This document shows, one piece after another, positions 28,363-38,578 of a stretch of 64,000 nucleotides of DNA. Source of the stretch: Shewanella denitrificans OS217. Its GTDB lineage: Bacteria > Pseudomonadota > Gammaproteobacteria > Enterobacterales > Shewanellaceae. The notes under the pieces are model-generated. The model worked only from the letters and a program-made list of their open reading frames with translations. It did not search any database and had not been told where the DNA came from. The DNA is taken from the NCBI RefSeq assembly GCF_000013765.1, contig NC_007954.1:1178001-1242000 (forward strand), written 5' to 3'. A program made the position numbers and the translations under genes. Numbering within the stretch: position 1 is the stretch's first letter; every line of letters begins with the position of its first letter.

Positions 28363-30899
<2,537 letters not shown>

Positions 30900-30905
30900 A
30901 GAAAG

Positions 30906-30954
30906 CTCGCTTTAACCCCGTTTGATAGCATGTCAAAATAGGGGTTAAGGCGAG
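30906..30954 (+). other. Long hairpin between astD and the DUF1338 gene
   Basis: A 14-bp arm CTCGCTTTAACCCC pairs with GGGGTTAAGGCGAG with one G-U pair, and a second helix TTTGA/TCAAA closes inside the loop. There is no T run. It starts 6 bp past the astD stop, so it probably protects the 3' end of the ast mRNA or attenuates the next gene. Confidence 0.65.
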
Positions 30955-31013
30955 TGTAACACCCAAAATAGTCATCATTAAATTCGTCACCACAGTTATT
31001 AGGAATTTGTAGT

Positions 31014-31817
31014 ATGCATACCCAAGTTAATGAGTTGTTCTCTGAGTTGTGGCAAAACTATGTGTCGGTTACCCCATCGGCAGCCAAAATTCATGCCTTG
31101 CTAGGCTCGTCTCAGCAAGATGATGTGCAAAACGATCATATTGCCCTGCGCACCTTCAACATTGAGAAAATTAACTTAGACAAGCTCGCCGCCCACTTCT
31201 TGGCGCTGGGTTACAAAGAAAATGGTGAATACCATTTCGAAGCTAAGAAACTCTATGCCAAGCATTATGAGCATCCAGATCCAACTCAGCCTAAGGTGTT
31301 TATTTCTGAGTTGTTATTGGAAAAATGCTCGCCTGAATTACAAGCCATAGTGCACAAGTTGGTGGATCAAATCGATGTTGCCGCCGTGACTGCTGACAAT
31401 TTCCTTTACTCTGGGCGTCACTGGTCAATCGATCAAGCGACTTACAACACCTTAGTGAAAGAAAGTGAATACGCCGCATGGGTTTCTGTGTGGGGCTTTC
31501 GTGCCAACCACTTTACCGTGTCAGTGAATGCACTGAAAAACTTTGAGACCTTAGTCTCAGTGAACGATACCTTGAAAGCGGCAGGTTTTGCATTAAACAC
31601 CTCAGGCGGTGAAATCAAAGGCAGCCAGGAAGTGATGCTGAAGCAATCATCAACCTTAGCCGATGAAGCCTTGGTCGAATTCACCGATGGCAGCAAGATG
31701 GTCCCAAGCTGTTTCTATGAATTTGCTCGCCGTTTCCCAATGGCCGATGGCACGCTGTACCCAGGTTTTGTGGCCGCCTCTGCCGACAAGATTTTCGAAA
31801 GCACTAACGCCCGTTAA
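31014..31817 (+). CDS. DUF1338 (HglS-type 2-oxoadipate dioxygenase/decarboxylase) family protein
   Basis: A 267-residue metal-dependent protein of the DUF1338 family, related to HglS/YdcJ, which converts 2-oxoadipate to 2-hydroxyglutarate. Probable metal ligands are His in NDHIALRTFN, His in NHFTVSVN, and Glu in YEFARRFP. It is shorter than YdcJ (over 400 residues), as usual for the short subfamily. The spacer after astD is 114 bp, and linkage to ast genes recurs in Shewanella, so an amino-acid degradation role is plausible. The exact substrate is not fixed by sequence. A terminator follows. Confidence 0.85.
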   Translation: MHTQVNELFSELWQNYVSVTPSAAKIHALLGSSQQDDVQNDHIALRTFNIEKINLDKLAAHFLALGYKENGEYHFEAKKLYAKHYEHPDPTQPKVFISELLLEKCSPELQAIVHKLVDQIDVAAVTADNFLYSGRHWSIDQATYNTLVKESEYAAWVSVWGFRANHFTVSVNALKNFETLVSVNDTLKAAGFALNTSGGEIKGSQEVMLKQSSTLADEALVEFTDGSKMVPSCFYEFARRFPMADGTLYPGFVAASADKIFESTNAR

Positions 31818-31848
31818 TTGCTGACTATCATCGCCAATGTTTGAGCTT

Positions 31849-31873
31849 AAAACCCGCGCAAGCGGGTTTTTTA
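31849..31873 (+). terminator. Rho-independent terminator after the DUF1338 gene
   Basis: A 9-bp stem AAAACCCGC/GCGGGTTTT with loop GCAA is followed by a T run, 31 bp past the stop. It ends the ast-DUF1338 transcript. Confidence 0.9.
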
Positions 31874-31887
31874 TTGGCTAGCGTTTT

Positions 31888-32164
31888 ATGTTTAGCAGTG
31901 AGCTAAACATGATGACTCATCTATGTCCAAGCTTAGCTTGGATCAAAGTCGTGAGCTTCCAGCTCACACTCGGCCAAGGGGGAAAGATCAACAGCAATCC
32001 CTCCCCCTTGGATCTCCCTCCGCGCCGCCCGCGAAGTTGTTGCTCCTCATATTCACGTAAAAATACCTAACGGCTCGACAGCACATCCGTGTGCCCTACG
32101 AGCCTTAACCATCGTCCCTGATGGTTGCACGGTATTTTTAAGCGAATATGTCGGCAACTTCGAG
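31888..32164. repeat. Hairpin array with a long composite stem
   Basis: In 277 bp there are at least seven inverted repeats: ATGTTTAGC/GCTAAACAT (31888-31910), TCCAAGCT/AGCTTGGA (31926-31942), GTGAGCT/AGCTCAC with loop TCC (31951-31967), CCAAGGGGGA/TCCCCCTTGG (31974-32011), and a long imperfect stem of about 33 bp (32031-32066 with 32131-32164) enclosing GGCTCG/CGAGCC, GCACA/TGTGC and AACCATC/GATGGTT. No ORF is credible. It fills the gene-free stretch between the DUF1338 gene and the next membrane-protein gene; 32165-32418 holds only a promoter region. Confidence 0.7.
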
Positions 32165-32418
32165 GGGAATAGGTGCCATCTGTGAGCACAGTGTTAAGAG
32201 GGATCTAAGTATCGACTTATAAATCTATTTTTCAACATTCCTTGCGTACTTAACCTTGATGTAAGTTTTTTTCACGAGTAGTATCAGTGTGTTGGCTGAG
32301 GTATTGTCTGAGGTGTTGTCGAGAAAGTTGGACCCGTCTTCATAAGTAAATAGCCTAGGTAAATACCCTTAGCAAAATGCGCATAATACAAAGCTTGTGC
32401 GCTTAAATGGAGTGTCGT

Positions 32419-32877
32419 GTGAAATCAAAATACGGAGTTACATTTTTAGTTCTTGCTGCCTTAATTTCGGTGGGTACTGCTATTGCGCATATGTCTTGTC
32501 TATTTTTTGGCCCTGAATGTTTTTCAGCTCAAATGGCGCCAGTTCAAATTATTGAATCAGCTAGAAATGGAACTTGGTTAGCGCCAATTGGAACGATATT
32601 TGTGTCGGTTATTTTCTCAGTCGTTGGACTATATGCGCTATCTGGTGCAGGTATGATTAGAAAGTTACCTTTATTAAGGCTTGGCATATACACGATCGCA
32701 GCACTTTGTATTATTCGTGGCGTATTGCCATTGCAGCTGTGGATCCGTCATCCTGATATGGTTAATTCAGTTGTTTTTTATACCGGTATGATTTGGTTAG
32801 TGACAGGTTTGTTGTTTTTATTTGGCTATCTTTTAGTGCGCAAGTCAGCCTGTTGTGAGGTGAAGCGTCATCCATGA
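32419..32877 (+). CDS. Hypothetical four-helix membrane protein
   Basis: A 152-residue protein with four predicted transmembrane segments (about residues 8-25, 55-75, 84-103 and 118-140) and a short loop containing SCLFFGPECF after the first helix. GGAG stands 6 nt before the GTG at 32419, which I prefer to an ATG four codons upstream that overlaps this ribosome site. No family name is certain. Its upstream region shares the ATAATACAAAG-type motif with the small gene at 33180. It is flanked on both sides by hairpin arrays. Confidence 0.65.
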   Translation: MKSKYGVTFLVLAALISVGTAIAHMSCLFFGPECFSAQMAPVQIIESARNGTWLAPIGTIFVSVIFSVVGLYALSGAGMIRKLPLLRLGIYTIAALCIIRGVLPLQLWIRHPDMVNSVVFYTGMIWLVTGLLFLFGYLLVRKSACCEVKRHP

Positions 32878-32885
32878 GGGCTCGA

Positions 32886-33051
32886 ACATCCCGTCGATGT
32901 GAAAGGGCTCACACATGCCGTGATGGCATGGTCAATGATGTTCCAGACATCATAATGACATTTCCCACTTCCATGTGGGTCAGATGCCATAAAGCGGACA
33001 TGGGATGGACGGTCGTCTCGCCTTCTCGTGGTGAAACGCCATGGCTCACCA
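32886..33051. repeat. Second hairpin array
   Basis: Short perfect inverted repeats follow one another: ACATC/GATGT (32886-32900), CATGCC/GGCATG (32914-32930), ATGATGT/ACATCAT with loop TCCAG (32935-32953), CCCAC/GTGGG with loop TTCCAT (32964-32979), and further CATGG/CCATG pairs to about 33051. Loops are often TCC-centred, as in the first array. It starts a few bases past a membrane-protein stop. A short frame runs through it, but its codons only reflect the palindromes. Confidence 0.6.
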
Positions 33052-33179
33052 TGTTAGCATTAGCGTAAATTGACGGCTTAAAGCCTTAAATCTAAAGATG
33101 CAGCCACTTTTTCCACTTTCCTTGCGTACAATACAAAGGCTAGGCAACCAGATATAGCTCATAAATAAGGAACGTTGAA

Positions 33180-33386
33180 ATGTCGAATCAAGATAAAGAA
33201 GATCTCCCGCAACATAAAATGGGCGTTTATATAGCTGTAGGTGCTGGTATAGGTTCTGCACTCGGCGCTATAAGTGGTGTTGTTTTTGATATATTGCCGT
33301 TCAGCCTATCCATCGGAATAGCACTTGGTAGTGGCATCGGTATAGCAATTGGTTCATCGTTCAATTCAAAAAACAAAGAACAATAA
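33180..33386 (+). CDS. Small glycine-zipper membrane protein
   Basis: A 68-residue protein with a hydrophilic N-terminus (SNQDKEDLPQHK) and two hydrophobic stretches rich in regularly spaced Gly (AVGAGIGSALGAISG and IGIALGSGIGIAIGS), a glycine-zipper pattern that packs helices in membranes. AAGGAA precedes the ATG by 7 nt. I do not recognise a named family. A promoter-like TACAAT box lies about 50 bp upstream, inside a motif shared with the gene at 32419. Function unknown. Confidence 0.65.
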   Translation: MSNQDKEDLPQHKMGVYIAVGAGIGSALGAISGVVFDILPFSLSIGIALGSGIGIAIGSSFNSKNKEQ

Positions 33387-33561
33387 CGATGCAGAAATGG
33401 TTGCCCAAAATCGCCGCAAACAACACGGCTGGGACAAATACTCACTGGGCTTCGCCCAACAAGGTTCGCATTGGATGTTGTTTTGTGCTTAATGACAATT
33501 TCTTAATAATTAATCTGGTTATCATGGAGAATTTAACTATGGCAGGCACCGCTAATTATTG

Positions 33562-34194
33562 TTAATACTCATCACTGCTTAATGCAATTTTTGCACTTAA
33601 ACCAACCAAAATAGTTCCCGATACACCTTCAAGTACTCTTGAGTATTTCTGCGCTTTAGGGCTACTAAATAAAACATTACCTAGACTTGCGTATAATAAG
33701 TTGCATGATGTCGCTAACACACTAAATAATAAGCCTAAAGTTAATAAGTTTTGTGTCGCATTAATTGCTAAAGGATCGATGAATTGAGGCAGGAAAGCCA
33801 GAAAGAACATCGCTACTTTAGGATTTAACACACTAATAATGACTCCCTGTTTAAACACTCCAGTATCTTTTTTGTTAGTGTCTTCAAGCAAAATTTTAGA
33901 TTTTTTTCTGTAACAATTTAACAGTGACGTTAAACCTAAATAGAGGAGATACATAGCACCTAAATATTTAATCAGGGTAAACAAAAATGCAGAGCTCAAA
34001 ATTAATGCAGAAAGACCTAGCGCTGCTGCTAAAGTATGAATCAAATACCCCACGCCCAAACCTAAGGATGCCTTAATTCCTGATTTCATTTTCCCTTTCA
34101 TTGTATTGGTTACTATGTAGATAACGTCGGGGCCTGGGATCAAGTTTATAGATAAAGCTGCAATGACAAACAAGATTAATGTATTCATATCCAT
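33562..34194 (-). CDS. LysE family translocator
   Basis: A 210-residue inner-membrane exporter of the LysE/RhtB family with six predicted helices. The N-terminal LIPGPDVIYIVTNTMKGK holds the conserved Pro-Gly-Pro motif, followed by a GVGYLIHTLAAALGLSALI helix, the YLLYLGLTSL segment and the cytoplasmic loop before FKQGVIISVLNPKVAMFFLAFLPQF. TAGGAGT is 8 nt before the ATG. Such proteins export amino acids or related metabolites; the substrate cannot be read. It is a single-gene unit and a second LysE gene lies at 55.9 kb. Confidence 0.9.
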   Translation of the reverse strand: MDMNTLILFVIAALSINLIPGPDVIYIVTNTMKGKMKSGIKASLGLGVGYLIHTLAAALGLSALILSSAFLFTLIKYLGAMYLLYLGLTSLLNCYRKKSKILLEDTNKKDTGVFKQGVIISVLNPKVAMFFLAFLPQFIDPLAINATQNLLTLGLLFSVLATSCNLLYASLGNVLFSSPKAQKYSRVLEGVSGTILVGLSAKIALSSDEY

Positions 34195-34222
34195 TACGAC
34201 ATACTCCTAAGTGTGTTTGCCC

Positions 34223-34375
34223 CTACATATATGTGGCAGGTAGGGTTAATAATGCTAATTCTGTTTCATGTTTTATACCAAGCAAAACAAGGTCAGCGGC
34301 GCCTGCCTTAGCGATATTGGGAAGGTCGGTAAGCTTGCACATTTTTTCACGGACAATTTTACTGGGATGCATCAT
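34223..34375 (-). pseudogene. Truncated helix-hairpin-helix (Cdd1-like) gene
   Basis: A 50-codon frame starting at a double ATG encodes CKLTDLPNIAKAGAADLVLL and GIKHETEL, which fits the N-terminal helix-hairpin-helix of pathogenicity-locus Cdd1-type proteins (LPNIG...A..L..LGI). Those proteins are roughly twice as long, with a C-terminal Asp-Pro-Cys segment that is missing; here the frame ends in LTLPATYM. It is most likely a decayed gene. There is no strong ribosome site. Confidence 0.5.
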
Positions 34376-34389
34376 TTATCTACTGACTG

Positions 34390-34908
34390 TTAATTAAAAA
34401 TCTGTGGATATTTGTTAGGTACAACGAAGTCTGTAGGTGGAACGTCATGGGATTTTGGTGTCCAGCTGTGTGTCTTCCAAATTAACCATTGACCGTCTAT
34501 CTGCTTCAGTAGGAAGTTAGTTCTTACCCATCTTGGGGGGGATTGACTGTCTTGTGAATCGATTCTCTTAGCTTCTTCAACTAAGGCAATGTCGGCGGTT
34601 AAAAATTCAACTGTAGATCCAGTGTGGACATATTTTTGCTCAATTTTAGGATACTTTGCAAACAGGAAGCCCTGAAGGAAGTGTTTAAGGGATTCACGGT
34701 TGGCAATAGACCAGCCATAGGAGTTCTCAAAATGTGTATCTAGGGTGAAATATGAAATACACCGAGAGAGATCTTGCTCAAGCCACGCGGAGTTCATCTC
34801 ATCGACCACCTTTAACACTTGCTCCTCTGCGGTTATAGCACTCGCAAATGAGGTTGGAATATAGGCGATGAGACTTAACATAAGGATTAACACGTTAAGA
34901 TTTAGCAA
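34390..34908 (-). CDS. Exported SnoaL-like (NTF2-fold) protein
   Basis: A 172-residue protein with an NTF2/ketosteroid-isomerase-like fold: TAEEQVLKVVDEMNSAWLEQ as the first helix, then SYFTLDTHFEN, and strands through NFLLKQIDGQWLIWKTHSW. Starting at the TTG at 34908, which has GGAG 7 nt upstream, gives a clean signal peptide ending in SFASA; an ATG at 34956 would add 16 residues but lacks a ribosome site. Members of this fold include enzymes and binding proteins, and no catalytic pair is obvious. Probably periplasmic. Confidence 0.72.
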   Translation of the reverse strand: MLNLNVLILMLSLIAYIPTSFASAITAEEQVLKVVDEMNSAWLEQDLSRCISYFTLDTHFENSYGWSIANRESLKHFLQGFLFAKYPKIEQKYVHTGSTVEFLTADIALVEEAKRIDSQDSQSPPRWVRTNFLLKQIDGQWLIWKTHSWTPKSHDVPPTDFVVPNKYPQIFN

Positions 34909-35227
34909 TTTATCACTCCGGTGTTTGATTAGATGCTTAACGTCCAGTATATGCATGAACGAATGAGATGACAGTTCCGTGTCGCAAACCTAATGTACAG
35001 AAACCAGAGCCGAAAACCAATGTCAGTAAATTAGTGCTGTAACAGCATAGTTAAAATCACGTACTGTTAGCATTCACGAGTCGTTATCCTTGACTGCTAG
35101 GGCTTGAGATTGGTTTAGCCGAAAGGATAGGCCTGAGCTAAGCCATCAGACCTATTTTTAATTAAAAACACCCGTTAATGAACAAGGGTTCGCGTGCGAG
35201 TCTCGTTAATTCGCTTATTTTTATATG

Positions 35228-35464
35228 TTAATCCAGCGGGAATAGTTCAAAATCAACAAACTTATCCCACTTTTTAAACCACTCATAAAACAGGGCTTCA
35301 TCATTGGATTCCATCAGCTGAAAGCAAATGTTTTTTTCTGTGTTTGCCCATGAATTTAAATAGTGCAGCCCCTCTGGGAATTGACGTCCCTTGGCGTTAT
35401 ACACTTTATAATTCTCTTCCATCAAACCGGGTTTGAAATTCTCAATAACCATGTATTTCTTCAA
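35228..35464 (-). CDS. DUF3303 family protein
   Basis: A 78-residue protein of the DUF3303 type, a small ferredoxin-like fold related to dimeric alpha-beta barrels: MVIENFKPGLMEENYKVYNA, then LHYLNSWANTEKNICFQLME and FYEWFKKWDKFVDFELFP. The start is TTG with AAGGAG 6 nt upstream. No partner gene or operon is evident. Function of the family is not established. Confidence 0.75.
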   Translation of the reverse strand: MKKYMVIENFKPGLMEENYKVYNAKGRQFPEGLHYLNSWANTEKNICFQLMESNDEALFYEWFKKWDKFVDFELFPLD

Positions 35465-36001
35465 AACATCTCCTTATTACAATCTTGTTATGACAGCTTT
35501 TTATTACCCAGAAGCTAGGGGTATTTATCTGTTGTGCTATTTTCGAGGCTGTAATTGTTTATTGGACTTGGATGATGCCAGCCAAAGTTTAATTACTCGC
35601 ACTTTTTTAACGCAACATGCTATAGGATTTTGCCTTATTAGGGTAGTGATTTGTTGCAAAAGAAATCGGCTAATCGATTGTTCTCATTGCACCTTTTAAG
35701 CTCGACTTGGTGATGGCATACTTTTTATCGTCCTTGTTGTTTTTAATCTGTTAATAGCTAAGACATAGAGCACTCAATTGACATAGCAATCACAAGTTAC
35801 ACCCAATACCCTGCGACTTTGATCCAAATGAAGTTTGGCCGACTTTAGCTGCACGCGAGCCCATAGGAAACTCATGGATATATTGATGCGGGTGATTGGG
35901 GAGAAGCTAAATGGTTCAAATGGATTGAAAAGGTATTCTCCTTGTATCAGTGCCTCATGTCATTTACTGTGGCTCTATTATGACGATAGAAAGGATGCAA
36001 T
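35465..36001. other. Gene-free region before the SPFH gene
   Basis: Frames here lack ribosome sites and coding character. From about 35893 to 35985 one plus-strand frame reads HGYIDAGDWGEAKWFKWIEK, which could be the end of a decayed gene, but I recognise no family. The last 60 bp contain AAAGGATGCAAT before the SPFH start codon. Confidence 0.35.
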
Positions 36002-36901
36002 ATGTTAAAAAGTACCCCCAATGTTGATTTGAGCGCTAAGCTCTCAAATAGTTTGAGCCTCACCACTATTATTCTCGTCATGGTTGTTATCTTGGCACTC
36101 ATATCCCTATTTGGCAGCTGGTATACGGTTGACCAAGGTGAGCGCGGCGTTATCTTAAGAAATGGTAAGATTATCGGCACCGCAGAGCCAGGGCTTGGTT
36201 TCAAACTGCCCATGTTTGATTCCGTAGTGCGCATATCCACTCAGACTCACACCACGAGCTACCAAGCGCTGCAGGCCTACAGCCGCGATCAGCAGCCAGC
36301 CACGCTGCGCGCCTCTGTCACTTTTAGCATTCCCCCTGATAAAGTCGAGGAAGTGTATGCTAACTTCAAAAGCATAGATTCGATGATAGCGCGTTTACTG
36401 GACCGCCAAGTGCCGACCCAAGTTGAGAATATCTTCGGTAAATACACGGCTATTTCAGTGGTGCAAGAGCGCATCAAGTTTGGTATCGATGTCACCGAAG
36501 CCATTAAAAAGTCAATCAAGGGGCCGGTAGATATCACCTCAGTGCAGATTGAGAATATCGATTTTTCTAACGCTTACGAGAAATCAGTGGAAGACAGGAT
36601 GCGCGCCGAAGTGGAAGTGCAGACTCAGCTGCAAAACTTAGAAAAAGAGCGGGTGAGTGCGCAAATTGCCGTGACTCAAGCTCAAGCTGAGGCCGACTCA
36701 CAATTAGCCCGTGCTAAAGCCGAAGCCGAGAGTATTCGCATCAAGGGTATTGCAGAAGCCACCGCCATTAAAAGCCGCGCCGAAGCCCTGGCCCAAAACC
36801 AAAATCTTGTGGAGCTCACCAAAGCCGAACGTTGGGACGGTAAACTGCCCACCACTATGCTGCCCACAGGCACACTGCCCTTTATTGATGCTAAAAAATA
36901 A
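36002..36901 (+). CDS. Prohibitin/SPFH family membrane protein
   Basis: A 299-residue protein with one N-terminal transmembrane helix (about residues 19-42), an SPFH domain (about 45-215: GSWYTVDQGERGVILRNGKI at its start, DRQVPTQVENIFGKYTA in the middle) and an Ala/Glu-rich coiled coil (about 205-270) before a short tail. This is the prohibitin-type layout, which assembles into ring-like membrane scaffolds and often modulates membrane proteases. No nfeD or protease partner is adjacent. AAAGGATGC precedes the ATG. Confidence 0.88.
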   Translation: MLKSTPNVDLSAKLSNSLSLTTIILVMVVILALISLFGSWYTVDQGERGVILRNGKIIGTAEPGLGFKLPMFDSVVRISTQTHTTSYQALQAYSRDQQPATLRASVTFSIPPDKVEEVYANFKSIDSMIARLLDRQVPTQVENIFGKYTAISVVQERIKFGIDVTEAIKKSIKGPVDITSVQIENIDFSNAYEKSVEDRMRAEVEVQTQLQNLEKERVSAQIAVTQAQAEADSQLARAKAEAESIRIKGIAEATAIKSRAEALAQNQNLVELTKAERWDGKLPTTMLPTGTLPFIDAKK

Positions 36902-37109
36902 TCTGGGCTAGGCTGATAACTTAGTCTTTACTACTGATTTAGCCTTTGAAGATTCCTGATCTGTTGAAGATAAAGCCCTCAAGTTCCTATACATGAACTT
37001 GAGGGCTTGGCCGTAAAGCACCTTAATTCAGGGTTTTACGCGTTTTCCACTTTATAATTTAACGTTCCGCCAAATAAGGCTCGAATCATGCTTAGGCTGC
37101 CTATGGTGG

Positions 37110-37850
37110 TTAGATTTGCGCTAAACCGCCATCTACTTGTAAATCAGCACCTGTGATAAATGAGGCGTTATCAGAGGCTAAAAACAAGGCCGATTTAGCG
37201 ATTTCTGCAGGGCTTGCAATACGACCCAGTGGAGTGTTCGCCGACACTTGGGCTAAGATGTCTGCTAATTGATCTTCAGCAAAACCAAACTTTGTTAATA
37301 TCGGCGTGTCTGTGACTCCTGGAGATAAGGTGTTGACTCTAATGCCTTCTGGGCCAAGAGCTTGGGCAAATGAGCGGGTCAAGGAGCGCACCGCGGCCTT
37401 GGTTGCCCCATATACTGACCAAATACCTGCACCACGCTGTGCTTGAATAGAGGAGAGTATGATAATTGAGGCGGCTTTATTTAAGTAGCCTAAGGATTTT
37501 TGCACGGTAAAAAATACCCCTTTAACATTGATATTCATGCATTTATCGAAACTTGCTTCTGTGACATCGGCAATGTTTTCTGGTTGGGCAATTCCTGCAT
37601 TGGCTATCAAGGTATCAATGCCGCCCCACAATTCATAACAGGTGTTGAAAAAATCTTCTAAGTCTTTATTCACACTGACATCACCTTTGAACACCAATAC
37701 ATCATTAGGTGATTTCTCTTGAAAATGCTTCATGCTATCCCTATCGCGGGCAAAAATGGCAACCTTATAGCCGTTTTCTAAAAAGAGTGTCGACATGGCT
37801 AAGCCTATCCCTGAGTTACCGCCGGTAATCGCAACGACTTTATTTTTCAT
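37110..37850 (-). CDS. SDR family oxidoreductase
   Basis: A classical short-chain dehydrogenase of 246 residues. The cofactor motif is TGGNSGIG (TGxxxGxG), NAGIA follows near residue 85, the catalytic Ser is in IIILSSIQAQRG and Tyr/Lys in YGATKAA, and the C-terminal ADLQVDGG is typical of FabG-like enzymes. After the first Rossmann strand the sequence KVAIFARDRD suggests NADP preference. It is divergent from an XRE-cupin regulator with an inverted repeat between, so it is probably that regulator's target. Substrate unknown. Confidence 0.9.
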   Translation of the reverse strand: MKNKVVAITGGNSGIGLAMSTLFLENGYKVAIFARDRDSMKHFQEKSPNDVLVFKGDVSVNKDLEDFFNTCYELWGGIDTLIANAGIAQPENIADVTEASFDKCMNINVKGVFFTVQKSLGYLNKAASIIILSSIQAQRGAGIWSVYGATKAAVRSLTRSFAQALGPEGIRVNTLSPGVTDTPILTKFGFAEDQLADILAQVSANTPLGRIASPAEIAKSALFLASDNASFITGADLQVDGGLAQI

Positions 37851-37919
37851 GGTATTTCCCTATTCAACTGCAGATTAACAGAGCAATTACTGTAAACTTT
37901 AACGCTATCGAAAAGAAGT

Positions 37920-37944
37920 CTATAGTGTGTAAAATCCACTATAG
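37920..37944. promoter_or_regulatory. Inverted repeat between the SDR and XRE-cupin genes, probable operator
   Basis: CTATAGTG at 37920-37927 is repeated inverted as CACTATAG at 37937-37944 with a 9-nt spacer, giving a 17-bp centre-to-centre spacing suited to a dimeric regulator. It lies 10 bp before the regulator's ATG and about 70 bp before the SDR gene, so it could control both. Confidence 0.6.
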
Positions 37945-37954
37945 TAGACACCTT

Positions 37955-38512
37955 ATGAATTTTGATTATATTGGCTTGTTCATCCGAAGTTTCAGGCAGG
38001 CAAACCATGAAAGCTTGCAATCACTTGCTGATAGATCTGGGGTGAGCCGCTCAATGATATCCCAGATAGAAAGTGGTCAAAAAAGCCCAACTATCATGAT
38101 ATTGGCTAAATTAGCTGATGCGATGAGTATAAGCCTTGAGGATTTTATTAAGGTGCCAAAAGGGTTAAATACTTTGGAAGTGCTGACGCCATCGGAAAGT
38201 AATATTGTCAGTAAAAGCGCTAGTGCCTTTGTTTGTCATCAATTGGCGGCTAGATCGAGTTCATCCCCGGCGGATCTCTATCAGTTCTATTTTATCAAGG
38301 CGGGTAAAACTCAATTTTCAGCCAACCCTAAATCCACAGCGGTTAAATATGTCTGGGTCGAACAGGGGGAGCTGAGCCTGTACTTATCTTCAAAACAGGT
38401 TTCTGTGAAAGCAGGCCAGGCGATAAAATTCAATGCCTCCATACCCCATAGGTTCGAGTGTCGCCAAGGCATTTTAGCTAAAGGAACCTTCTTTATTGCC
38501 TATGAAAATTAA
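37955..38512 (+). CDS. XRE-cupin transcriptional regulator
   Basis: A 185-residue regulator with an N-terminal Cro/C1 helix-turn-helix (residues about 8-62: SLQSLADRSGVSRSMISQIE and SPTIMILAKLADAMSISLED) and a C-terminal cupin domain (about 110-180: WVEQGELSLYLSS, VKAGQAIKFNASIPHRFECR), which senses a small ligand in this class. The ATG at 37955 gives the canonical MNFDYIGLFIRSFR start; an in-frame GTG 30 bases upstream falls in the inverted repeat. It is divergent from the SDR gene. Confidence 0.88.
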   Translation: MNFDYIGLFIRSFRQANHESLQSLADRSGVSRSMISQIESGQKSPTIMILAKLADAMSISLEDFIKVPKGLNTLEVLTPSESNIVSKSASAFVCHQLAARSSSSPADLYQFYFIKAGKTQFSANPKSTAVKYVWVEQGELSLYLSSKQVSVKAGQAIKFNASIPHRFECRQGILAKGTFFIAYEN

Positions 38513-38578
38513 AGGGCTCGGTAGCTGCAGCCAGTATTGGCTGAGGACTTACCCCGAGGATGTTATATCATGACTGAA

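Noticed and set aside
31888..33051. CRISPR array at the hairpin clusters
   Set aside because: The palindromic units differ from one another and are not separated by uniform spacers; no cas gene is present.
32874..33068. Plus-strand frame of 64 codons after the membrane-protein gene
   Set aside because: It runs through the second hairpin array; its Arg/His/Met-rich translation only reflects the palindromes.
33385..33492. Open frame reading EMVAQNRRKQHGWDKYSLGF before a stop
   Set aside because: It has a protein-like look and may be a gene remnant, but it is about 31 residues from its ATG, has no ribosome site and no family I recognise.
35433..35699. Plus-strand frame of 88 codons
   Set aside because: It overlaps the start of the DUF3303 gene on the other strand, has no ribosome site and an odd Cys-rich composition.
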